Shown here piece after piece: positions 52,464 through 59,325 of a DNA stretch of 64,000 nucleotides; the first letter of the stretch is position 1, and every line of letters begins with the position of its first letter. This stretch comes from Rhodobiaceae bacterium. Its GTDB lineage: Bacteria; Pseudomonadota; Alphaproteobacteria; Parvibaculales; Parvibaculaceae. The translations under genes and the position numbers were made by a program. A model generated the notes under the pieces. That model ran no database searches and was not told where the DNA came from. It worked only from the letters and a program-made list of their open reading frames with translations. The stretch spans positions 338,809-402,808 of the forward strand of contig JAAWWE010000002.1 in assembly GCA_021404525.1 (NCBI GenBank), in the 5' to 3' direction.

Positions 52464-52968
52464 ATTGTGTGCGCAAGTGCCGGACGAGCCCGAGCACCAC
52501 GACGGCAAAGAGAATGTGGACCGCCACGACCGGTGGCCAACCGAAGAGATAGATAATGTCATTTGCGAGACCCGGCTTGAAGGGGCCGCCCCCAAAGGCA
52601 AGGCCGCGCGTTCCGTAAAAAGCGTTGGCCATGGCAGGCAGCGTGAAAAGCCATCCGTTGATGAGAGCAGACCAGAAGAAGACCGTGAACTCTTTCTGGC
52701 TCAAGCGCATGAACTGACCTGCAAACGCAAATGCCATCAACAACAGCCCGTGGGTAATGGCTTCCATGTGCCCCATGCGGAACCCGCGGGAGTCACCTGG
52801 AATGTCCACCTCAATCTGAATGGGCAGCGGCCAGAGAACGATCTCCCCCAGAAGGTGGAAGAACCAGGCCCATCCAAAGACAATGCCGACAATGAATAGG
52901 CCGGCACCGTTCAAGAGCAGCAAGGTCTGCATACGCGGTGTGATGGTCGAATGATCTGCTTGTGCCAT
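52462..52968 (-). CDS. Four-helix membrane protein, styrene-oxide-isomerase-like, copy 2
   Basis: A 168-residue membrane protein with four hydrophobic helices and the blocks GWAWFFHLLGEIVLWPLPIQ, VDIPGDSRGFRMGHMEAITHG and GTRGLAFGGGPFKPGLANDI. These line up by eye with my recollection of styrene oxide isomerase StyC (a VPGSPEGWxRAHSG block and an NRGLTFGPNKLGPGD block), a haem-b membrane enzyme that rearranges epoxides to aldehydes. The conserved His in MGHMEA would match the haem-ligand His. The match is from memory. It is about two-thirds identical, by eye, to its upstream neighbour. The ATG at 52968 follows GAGGGGACCC. Confidence 0.68.
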   Translation of the reverse strand: MAQADHSTITPRMQTLLLLNGAGLFIVGIVFGWAWFFHLLGEIVLWPLPIQIEVDIPGDSRGFRMGHMEAITHGLLLMAFAFAGQFMRLSQKEFTVFFWSALINGWLFTLPAMANAFYGTRGLAFGGGPFKPGLANDIIYLFGWPPVVAVHILFAVVVLGLVRHLRTQ

Positions 52969-52989
52969 GGGTCCCCTCAAATCGGTCTG

Positions 52990-53499
52990 TTAGTCAGCTT
53001 GTTTTAGATAGCGCCACAGGCCGAGGGCCGCGAGCACCAGAAGAACATGGACTGCCACCGCGGGCGGCAATCCAAAAAAATAGACAATGTCGTTCACAAT
53101 CGATTCTTTGAACGGGCCACCCCCAAAAGCAAGGCCTCGTGTGCCGGCGAACGCGTTGACCATGGCGGTCAATGTGAAGAACCAGGCATTAATGAGTGCG
53201 GACCAGAAAAAGACAGCATATTCCGTCACGCTGAGCCGCATGAATTTGCCCCCAAAGGCCAGGGCCATCAGCAACAACCCATGGGTGATAGCTTCCATGT
53301 GCCCCATGCGAAACCCGCGGGAGTCGCCCGGAATATCCACCTCAACCTGAATGGGCAGCGGCCAGAGAACAATTTCACCAAGCAGATGAAAGAACCAGGC
53401 CCACCCAAACAGAATGCCGACAATGAAGAGGGCAATCCCGTTCAAAAACAGGAGGGCCTGCATGCGCGGCAGAATGGCCGCCCGGTCTGGCTGTGACAT
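52990..53499 (-). CDS. Four-helix membrane protein, styrene-oxide-isomerase-like, copy 1
   Basis: A 169-residue protein with the same four-helix architecture and shared motifs as the following gene: GILFGWAWFFHLLGEIVLW, VDIPGDSRGFRMGHMEAITHG and GTRGLAFGGGPFKESIVND. The N-terminus and last 40 residues are the most different. The tandem pair looks like a recent-to-moderate duplication, so the products may form a hetero-oligomer. The ATG has AAGGACAG upstream. It lies 9 bp after the PF10118 gene and 21 bp before its copy, so all three are one operon. Confidence 0.7.
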   Translation of the reverse strand: MSQPDRAAILPRMQALLFLNGIALFIVGILFGWAWFFHLLGEIVLWPLPIQVEVDIPGDSRGFRMGHMEAITHGLLLMALAFGGKFMRLSVTEYAVFFWSALINAWFFTLTAMVNAFAGTRGLAFGGGPFKESIVNDIVYFFGLPPAVAVHVLLVLAALGLWRYLKQAD

Positions 53500-53508
53500 T
53501 GACTGTCC

Positions 53509-54423
53509 TTATGATTGTGGCAGGGCGACGGGCTGCGGCTCGTGGAGCCGTGTCGTATCGAGATTGGCGGCCCCTTCAGGGGAGGCGTCAAAAAGCTCCG
53601 CCCAATCAAGGCCCCATGTCGGGTCAGGCACCTGGGAAGGGTGATAGCTTGGGCGCCAGATGCGCAACCATTTGGGCAGGACATTTTTCATGATCCGGCC
53701 AAGCAGTTTCAGCATGCGCCACCGGCTTTTGAAATTCGACCAGAGACCATCTTCGCGCAGCAGGTCGCGATAGCCCTGGCCCATACGCCAGAAAATGTGG
53801 CCGGTTGCATAGACGAGGCCCAGCATCCGCCAGAAATAGCTGGCATGCAGATGTTTGAACACATCGAACGTCACGTTCTTGTGTTCAATCTCTTCCACAA
53901 AATGCCAGAGGATAAGAGAAGCCGTCGCCGGATCGCTATTGCCGAAGAGATACTCGCGGTCCTCAATCAGCATTTCGCCTATGGCGAGCGCCATGGACTC
54001 AAACCCTTCAGCGTAGGCAAGGTTGAACTTAAGGGACTTTGTCTCGCCGAGCTTTTTGTAATCCCGGTCGACGCGCGCTTCTATTTCGCGCACCGCGGCA
54101 TAGCCTGCTTCGCTCAGCGTGTCGTTGAATTTCTTATGCTGCCTGAAGTGGGTGGACTCTTGAGCGCAATAGAAATCGAGCTCTTTTTGAAGCTGAGGGT
54201 CCGTGATCTTGTCCCGCGCGGCCCGCATCGTCCTGATGAGATAGGGCTCAAGATAGGGCATGGCGAGGGAGCCGGAATTCACGATCTGTGAAAACTCAGG
54301 GCTGCCCGGGTTCCAATGTCCAGCGCGTTCTTTGGGCGTGCGATGTTCATAGGAAAAGGGAACGCGTCTTACTTCCATACGCTCGCGTGGCGCTCTGCCA
54401 CTGTCTACTGATATGTCGGCCAT
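53509..54423 (-). CDS. PF10118 putative metal-dependent hydrolase
   Basis: A 304-residue protein of the uncharacterised PF10118 family, predicted helical with a ferritin-like arrangement of acidic and His residues: FYCAQESTHFRQHKKFND (~105) and ILWHFVEEIEHKNVTFDVF (~185) supply ExxH-type pairs. YAEGFESMALAIGEMLIED lies between. A membrane-associated segment is possible around YFWRMLGLVYATGHIF. Reaction unknown; a di-iron oxidase or hydrolase is conceivable. The promoter and operator lie in the 36-bp palindrome just upstream, shared with the divergent TetR gene. It heads the operon with the two isomerase-like genes. Confidence 0.82.
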   Translation of the reverse strand: MADISVDSGRAPRERMEVRRVPFSYEHRTPKERAGHWNPGSPEFSQIVNSGSLAMPYLEPYLIRTMRAARDKITDPQLQKELDFYCAQESTHFRQHKKFNDTLSEAGYAAVREIEARVDRDYKKLGETKSLKFNLAYAEGFESMALAIGEMLIEDREYLFGNSDPATASLILWHFVEEIEHKNVTFDVFKHLHASYFWRMLGLVYATGHIFWRMGQGYRDLLREDGLWSNFKSRWRMLKLLGRIMKNVLPKWLRIWRPSYHPSQVPDPTWGLDWAELFDASPEGAANLDTTRLHEPQPVALPQS

Positions 54424-54445
54424 GATGTGCCCCTCATATTCAAGA

Positions 54446-54481
54446 TTAGAGGAAAAACTCTAATTAGAGTATTTCCTCTAA
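54446..54481. promoter_or_regulatory. 36-bp palindromic TetR operator
   Basis: The left half TTAGAGGAAAAACTCTAA (54446-54463) is the inverted copy of the right half TTAGAGTATTTCCTCTAA (54464-54481) in 17 of 18 positions. It lies 22 bp from the PF10118 start and 53 bp from the TetR start. It also contains an inner, shorter dyad (ACTCTAATTAGAGT), so it could hold two overlapping dimers, as seen for other TetR proteins. Confidence 0.85.
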
Positions 54482-54496
54482 ATGCGACAATGTCAA
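54468..54496 (-). promoter_or_regulatory. Promoter of the PF10118 operon
   Basis: On the minus strand TTGACA (54496-54491) and AATACT (54473-54468) are separated by 17 bp. The -10 lies inside the 36-bp palindrome, so bound TetR would directly block RNA polymerase. Confidence 0.65.
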
Positions 54497-54533
54497 CCCT
54501 GTTTTGAGCACCTGGCATCTGGTATGAGAGGGC

Positions 54534-55184
54534 ATGGGCAATAGAGAGCGAATAATCGAGGAAACCCGGGCGCTTATGAACGAGCATGGGGCCGCGTCCA
54601 TTGGCACGACCCAGATCGCTGAGGCGCTCAAAATCAGCCCCGGCAACCTCTATTATCATTTCAAAAACAAGGAAGAGATCATCCGGATTCTCTTCGATGA
54701 TGTGGAGCGGGCGCTTCATGAGCTTCTGACCGCAGACATTGAAATCCCGATCAGCCCGGCCCGCTTCGCAGGCTTTTACCTGCGCTCGCTTGAGGTGGTC
54801 TGGGACAATCGTTTTTTCTATGGCGGGTTGCTGCAGCTCTTGCGCAATGATGAGGTTTTGGCCGAGCGCTACCGCAAGGTGCAGGCGGACACCATTGATG
54901 GTCTCGAAGGCCTTGCCCGGCAGTTTTACAAAGACGGCAATATGGCAAAGCCGAAAGGGCGGAACGGTTTTCGTTCCGTGGGCCTCAACACCTGGCTCAT
55001 CTGGACCAACTGGATCCGCTACAAGCAGACCATGTCACCTACCCAGCTTGTGACCCGAGAAGATCTGGTCGAAGGCGTGACGCAGATCGTCGATGTGCTG
55101 ACACCTTACCTCGAGCCCGACTTCGAACGCGCCGCGCGGCGGGTGCTGGCAAGGGAACTCTCGGCGGGATCAAGCGACGGGTGA
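54534..55184 (+). CDS. TetR-family regulator
   Basis: A 216-residue regulator. The recognition region is GTTQIAEALKISPGNLYYHFKNKEEIIRILF (residues ~25-55, in parts), with the tight LYYHFKNKEE of many FabR/AcrR-type proteins. The C-terminal domain is helical with a hydrophobic interior (FFYGGLLQLLRNDEVLAERY and SVGLNTWLIWTNWIRYKQ) able to bind a fatty or aromatic ligand. It is divergent from the PF10118 operon and next to a 36-bp palindrome. Its 3' end overlaps by 15 bp with the convergent ABM gene. Confidence 0.87.
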   Translation: MGNRERIIEETRALMNEHGAASIGTTQIAEALKISPGNLYYHFKNKEEIIRILFDDVERALHELLTADIEIPISPARFAGFYLRSLEVVWDNRFFYGGLLQLLRNDEVLAERYRKVQADTIDGLEGLARQFYKDGNMAKPKGRNGFRSVGLNTWLIWTNWIRYKQTMSPTQLVTREDLVEGVTQIVDVLTPYLEPDFERAARRVLARELSAGSSDG

Positions 55185-55472
55185 CGTCTCGCCCCGGTCG
55201 AACTTCACCACATTCATGGACTTGACGGTCAATTTGCCCAGCCCCTCGCCAAAGACGGCCATGTGGGGCGTCGCGAAATGCGCGTCCAGAGCCGCCTGGT
55301 CTTCCCACTCTTCATAGATGCGAATGCGGGTCGGGTCTTCGAGGTCCTGATAGAACGCATACGCATGGCAGCCAGGTTCCGCACGGCTCGCAGTGCCCAT
55401 CGGGCCAGCTAATGCACGTGCAGCCTCTACACTGCTCTCATCAATCTCGATAATTCCTGTGACAACAAGCAT
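55170..55472 (-). CDS. ABM-type (antibiotic biosynthesis) monooxygenase
   Basis: A 100-residue dimeric alpha-beta-barrel protein of the ABM/YgiN family (putative quinol monooxygenase). Blocks are LVVTGIIEIDESSVEAARAL, EPGCHAYAFYQDLEDPTRIRIYEEWED and ALDAHFATPHMAVFGE, the latter with the conserved His. It is cofactor-free in known members. The ATG at 55472 is preceded by AGGGAGAGAG; a longer reading from 55508 is unsupported. It may remove quinones or radicals made by the neighbouring redox enzymes (inference). Confidence 0.83.
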   Translation of the reverse strand: MLVVTGIIEIDESSVEAARALAGPMGTASRAEPGCHAYAFYQDLEDPTRIRIYEEWEDQAALDAHFATPHMAVFGEGLGKLTVKSMNVVKFDRGETSPVA

Positions 55473-55604
55473 GGCTCTCTCCCTTGGCGTCAGACTCTGC
55501 CGCGCCAACCGCTCGGCCTCCCTGTCTGCTTCATAAACATAGGCAAGCGTTGCGTGGTTTCGAAGGGAGGCACCTGGAGGTAACCGGGCTTCATGCAGAA
55601 GGCA

Positions 55605-56420
55605 TCAGTTCTCCTGCTGCCTGTTAAACAGGAAGCCATAGCGCGTTGGTAGGAGCCGCTGGATCCAATCGACCATGCGTGCGTCAAGCCCGATCAGGAT
55701 ACGTGGTTTGTTTTTCTTGATGCCCTTAACGATAGTCTGAGCAGCTTTTTCCGGCGTTGTTTTGGCGAGCTCGTCAAAACCGGCCTGTGCTTCTTCTTGT
55801 TCAGCAACCGTGGTGCTTTGCAGGAAGCGGGCATTGCGAAGGATGTTTGTTTTGATGCCGCCAGGATGCACACAGGAGACGCCAATATCTGTGTCTTTCA
55901 TCTCCAGGCGCAGCGCTTCGGTAAAGCCGCGGATGGCAAATTTCGCGGAGTTATAAGCCGCCTGCGTGCGCACGGAGATCAGGCCAAAGATGCTCGACAC
56001 GTTTACAATGTGTCCGCTGCCCTTTGCCTGCATCTGCGGCAGGAACGCTTTCGAGCCATAGACCATGCCCCAAAAGTCAATATTCATGACCCACTCAAAG
56101 TCTTCGTAGGTGAGTTCTTCAACAAGGGCGACCTGCGCAACCCCTGCATTATTGATGACAATGTCAGCGCCGCCGTGGGCTCCGGCTATTTCATCAGCAA
56201 AGGCATAGATCGCATCCTTGTCGGACACATCAATAATGTGGGTAGAGACGTTGCCGCCGCTCGCGCGAATGTTCTCTGCGGTCTTCTCCAGACCGGCGCG
56301 GTCGACGTCGGTGATGGCGACATGGCTCGCGCCTTCTCGGGAAAGAAGTTCTGCGGTTGCGCGGCCAATGCCACTGGCGGCTCCAGTCACGACGGCAACT
56401 TTTCCGGCAATCTCAGTCAT
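55605..56420 (-). CDS. Short-chain dehydrogenase/reductase
   Basis: A 271-residue classical SDR. The cofactor motif is VVTGAASGIGRATAELL (~10-26), with an acidic residue in ITDVDRAG at the end of the second strand, favouring NAD(H). NNAGVAQ (~88), Ser in NVSSIFG (~138) and the YNSAK Tyr/Lys pair (~152) form the catalytic set, and HPGGIKTNI is the PG motif. The C-terminal ~30 residues (DWIQRLLPTRYGFLF) look membrane-associated. It probably oxidises an alcohol or reduces a ketone of lipid-like substrates. The ATG at 56420 has GGGAGAG upstream. A perfect palindrome lies 33 bp before it. Confidence 0.87.
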   Translation of the reverse strand: MTEIAGKVAVVTGAASGIGRATAELLSREGASHVAITDVDRAGLEKTAENIRASGGNVSTHIIDVSDKDAIYAFADEIAGAHGGADIVINNAGVAQVALVEELTYEDFEWVMNIDFWGMVYGSKAFLPQMQAKGSGHIVNVSSIFGLISVRTQAAYNSAKFAIRGFTEALRLEMKDTDIGVSCVHPGGIKTNILRNARFLQSTTVAEQEEAQAGFDELAKTTPEKAAQTIVKGIKKNKPRILIGLDARMVDWIQRLLPTRYGFLFNRQQEN

Positions 56421-56452
56421 AGGTTCTCTCCCTTTATCTCTCATGTCCCGAG

Positions 56453-56465
56453 TGACAAATTGTCA
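56453..56465. promoter_or_regulatory. Perfect 13-bp palindrome before the SDR gene
   Basis: TGACAA and TTGTCA flank a single A (56453-56465). A TATATA at 56477-56482 on the opposite side from the SDR start could be a -10, so a repressor at the palindrome would sit just past the start point. The regulator is not known. Confidence 0.5.
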
Positions 56466-56622
56466 TTTTGGGGTCTTATATAGGGTTTGAACCCAGATGT
56501 CGCCCTCGGTGCACAGGCTGCTACAGAGCAATGTTGGAAACCGCAGAAAACAGCGGAAATCGGCGCAATGATTGAGATTGTCGTATTAGTTTCATATCAA
56601 CACCGCACAAGGAGCGATTCTG

Positions 56623-56638
56623 TCACGCGAACGCGTGA
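56623..56638. promoter_or_regulatory. 16-bp palindrome in the phoR leader
   Basis: TCACGCG and CGCGTGA are perfect inverted halves around AA (56623-56638), 23 bp before the phoR start. It includes one CTGTCAC motif at 56620-56626 resembling a Pho half-box, but lacks a second repeat at 11 bp. It could be an operator or a small hairpin. Confidence 0.4.
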
Positions 56639-56660
56639 GACGGATTGGTTGGAGTGAAGC

Positions 56661-57989
56661 ATGGCGGCAGCTGAGCAGGAAAAGAGAGCGGACAAGGGCG
56701 TCACGTCGCGAAATGCGCCTGACATCGTCGCTGTCGCAATTGTTCAGGCGCGCGTTCTTATTATTGTCGCGGCGGCAGTCTTTGGTTTTCTCTATTTGTC
56801 CGGTGTGACATCCATCGACATGTCGATCATCGGCTTCTTTGCGCTGGCCTTTGGTGCTGTTGGCCAGACCTATTTTGCTGAAGACCGCCGCCGCAGGGAT
56901 GTTGCGCGCGCAGTCGCAGATAGTCAGACGGCAAAATCCCGCGAGGGCATTGGCAGTGTGGTGTTGGAACAGATGCTTGATGCCGTGGTCTTGCTCGATG
57001 GCGATGGCCGGATCATCTATCACAACAGGTCTGCCGAACGGTTTGTCGGACTGACCGCGACAGGCAAGCTCGTCCCCTCCGTCCTGCGCGAGCCGATTCT
57101 GCTTGATGCTATTGAGCGGGTGCGGACCGGTGGCGCTGCAGAAGAGATTGAGTATGTGAGCCCGGTGCCTGTGGAACACCATTACCAGGTAGTGATCACG
57201 CCGGCGGAGACAGCGGAATATGACGGGACAGGGACACCCACGCTGCTGGCATTGCACGACGTAACGGACATGAAGCGGGTAGAGCAGATGCGTGTGGACT
57301 TTGTGGCCAATGCCAGCCATGAACTCAAGACGCCCCTGGCGTCTCTCTCTGGCTTCATCGAAACCCTTCAGGGCCCGGCCAAAGAGGATGCGGACGCTCA
57401 AGAAAAATTTCTGGGCATCATGGGGGAACAGGCCACCCGCATGCAGCGTCTCATTGAGGATCTACTTTCCTTGAGCCGCATTGAGCTGCGCGAACACATG
57501 CCCCCGCGCGGAACGGTAAGTGTGTCCGGGCTCGTGAAGGATGTCGTCGATGCAATCGGCCCCATCGCTGAGCGTGACCAAGTGACCATTGATGTCGATC
57601 TGCAGGACGACCTCCCAATGATCAGGGGCGACTGGGATGAGCTTCTGCAGGTTGCTCAGAACCTGGTGGATAACGCAGTGAAATATGGGCAAAGCGGGGG
57701 ACGCGTCGAAATTTCGGCCGACCGTATTGATGGATTGTCTGATTCTTCAGATGGCAGCTGTGTCGAGTTGAAGGTCCGCGACTTTGGGCCGGGCATCCCA
57801 AGAGAGCAAATTCCAAGGCTCACCGAGCGGTTTTACCGCATTGATGTGGCGACAAGCCGGGAGCGTGGCGGGACCGGACTGGGCCTTGCCATCGTCAAAC
57901 ACATCCTCAATCGCCACAAGACCGAGCTCCGCTGTGACAGCATCGTGGGTGAGGGATCCGTTTTTTCAATCCGATTCCCTGTGGCTTGA
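56661..57989 (+). CDS. phoR: Phosphate regulon sensor kinase PhoR
   Basis: A 442-residue histidine kinase. Two N-terminal membrane helices (VLIIVAAAVFGFLYLSG and MSIIGFFALAFGAVGQTYF) are followed by a PAS domain at ~115-215 (DAVVLLDGDGRIIYHNRSAERF). The HisKA box is FVANASHELKTPLASLSGFIE (~220), with the HELKTP typical of PhoR. HATPase_c shows NLVDNAVKYG, DFGPGIPRE and GGTGLGLAIVKH. As in E. coli, it has almost no periplasmic domain, so it senses the PstSCAB-PhoU complex. It is 217 bp upstream of pstS and separately promoted. Confidence 0.92.
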   Translation: MAAAEQEKRADKGVTSRNAPDIVAVAIVQARVLIIVAAAVFGFLYLSGVTSIDMSIIGFFALAFGAVGQTYFAEDRRRRDVARAVADSQTAKSREGIGSVVLEQMLDAVVLLDGDGRIIYHNRSAERFVGLTATGKLVPSVLREPILLDAIERVRTGGAAEEIEYVSPVPVEHHYQVVITPAETAEYDGTGTPTLLALHDVTDMKRVEQMRVDFVANASHELKTPLASLSGFIETLQGPAKEDADAQEKFLGIMGEQATRMQRLIEDLLSLSRIELREHMPPRGTVSVSGLVKDVVDAIGPIAERDQVTIDVDLQDDLPMIRGDWDELLQVAQNLVDNAVKYGQSGGRVEISADRIDGLSDSSDGSCVELKVRDFGPGIPREQIPRLTERFYRIDVATSRERGGTGLGLAIVKHILNRHKTELRCDSIVGEGSVFSIRFPVA

Positions 57990-58018
57990 AAATAATCAAA
58001 CAAAATCAATGGCTTGGA

Positions 58019-58047
58019 CTGTCATATAACTGTTGCAGTTCTGTCGT
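58019..58047 (+). promoter_or_regulatory. Triple PhoB half-box in the pstS promoter
   Basis: CTGTCAT (58019-58025), CTGTTGC (58030-58036) and CTGTCGT (58041-58047) repeat every 11 bp with A/T-rich four-base spacers, matching the Pho box CTGTCAT-N4-CTGTCAT. Three half-sites rather than two can hold more than one PhoB dimer. The array is 160 bp before the pstS start, so the leader is long. Confidence 0.82.
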
Positions 58048-58206
58048 ATTCCCTTCGTGGACGGGCCATAGCGTGCGCCACGCATCAGGAGCGCCATCGG
58101 AACAGACCGATGTCGTCCTGGCTTCGAGGGGGCAGGTGAGGTGGCTTAAACACTCACGCGGCCCAGCTTGATTTGGCAGGGATATCCAACGGATTGGAGA
58201 ATAACC

Positions 58207-59256
58207 GTGAACTTTAAAAACCTGGCCCAGAACGTGGCAGTAGCAGCATCGGTTGCTGTTGCGTCTTTCACCCTAGCGGGCGTCGCTGAAGCCCGTGACC
58301 AAATTCAGATTGTCGGTTCATCGACTGTCTTTCCATTCTCAACGGCGGTGGCCGAGCGTTTCGGTCAGACAACCTCGTTCAGTACGCCCGTGGTTGAATC
58401 AACCGGCTCTGGCGGCGGCATGAAGCTGTTCTGTTCAGGTGTTGGATTGCAGCACCCGGACATCACCAATGCCTCGCGCCGGATCAAAGAAACAGAGTTC
58501 GGCAAGTGCACGGACGCTGGCATCACGATCACGGAAGTGAAGATCGGCTTTGACGGCATTGTTCTCGCCAACTCAAAAGAGGGTGCAGAATTCTACCTCA
58601 CGACCCGCGACATTTTCCTGGCCCTTGCGAAAGAAATCCCAGACGGCAATGGCGGTTTGATCGAGAACCCGCACACCAACTGGTCTGATGTGAACCCGCA
58701 GCTTCCCGATCTTCGCATCGAAGTTCTTGGGCCACCGCCTACGTCAGGCACACGTGATGCCTTTGTTGAGCTTGCCATGGAAGCAGGCGCGAAGACGTTC
58801 CCTGAACTGAAAGCGCTTCGCAAGGAAGACAAGAAGGCCTTCAAAGTGATCGCGCATTCCGTTCGCGAAGATGGCGCTTTCGTGGAAGCCGGTGAGAACG
58901 ACAATCTGATCGTTCAGAAACTGACCGCCAATCCAAACGCGCTTGGCATTTTCGGTTTCTCCTTCCTGGATCAGAACTCTGATCGCCTAAAAGGCTCGAT
59001 TGTTGATGGCAACGCGCCAACATTCGAAAACATTGCGGGTGGTGACTATCCGATCTCTCGTTCCCTCTTCTTCTATGTGAAGCAGGAGCATGTCGGAACG
59101 GTTCCTGGCATCAAGGAGTTTCTCGCTGAATTCACAAGCGAAGGCGCTTGGGGCCCAGATGGCTATCTCATCGACAAGGGGCTGATCCCGCTTCCAGACG
59201 CTGATCGCGAAGCGATCCGCAACTCTGCGACAACCCTGGCACCTCTTGCCATGTAA
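58207..59256 (+). CDS. pstS: Phosphate-binding protein PstS
   Basis: A 349-residue periplasmic binding protein. The signal peptide is FKNLAQNVAVAASVAVASFTLAGVAEA. Phosphate-binding loops are IVGSSTVFPFSTAVAE (~30), VESTGSGGGMKLFCSGVG (~60) and PPTSGTRDAFVELAM (~180), the last with the Arg/Asp that select phosphate. It feeds PstCAB. The start is GTG at 58207, after GGAGAATAACC; an earlier frame at 58168 has no signal. It is strongly inducible through the Pho boxes and followed by a hairpin that may let more PstS be made than the membrane subunits. Confidence 0.93.
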   Translation: MNFKNLAQNVAVAASVAVASFTLAGVAEARDQIQIVGSSTVFPFSTAVAERFGQTTSFSTPVVESTGSGGGMKLFCSGVGLQHPDITNASRRIKETEFGKCTDAGITITEVKIGFDGIVLANSKEGAEFYLTTRDIFLALAKEIPDGNGGLIENPHTNWSDVNPQLPDLRIEVLGPPPTSGTRDAFVELAMEAGAKTFPELKALRKEDKKAFKVIAHSVREDGAFVEAGENDNLIVQKLTANPNALGIFGFSFLDQNSDRLKGSIVDGNAPTFENIAGGDYPISRSLFFYVKQEHVGTVPGIKEFLAEFTSEGAWGPDGYLIDKGLIPLPDADREAIRNSATTLAPLAM

Positions 59257-59263
59257 TTTCTGT

Positions 59264-59287
59264 CAGGCGGGCTCCAAGGCCCGCCTG
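59264..59287 (+). other. Hairpin between pstS and pstC
   Basis: CAGGCGGGC (59264-59272) pairs perfectly with GCCCGCCTG (59279-59287) around a six-base loop. No T-run follows immediately, so it may partly terminate transcription or protect the pstS 3' end, as known for binding-protein genes of ABC operons. Confidence 0.6.
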
Positions 59288-59325
59288 AACCCTTCTTAAC
59301 AAAAAAAAGACTTCTGGCGGGCGAG

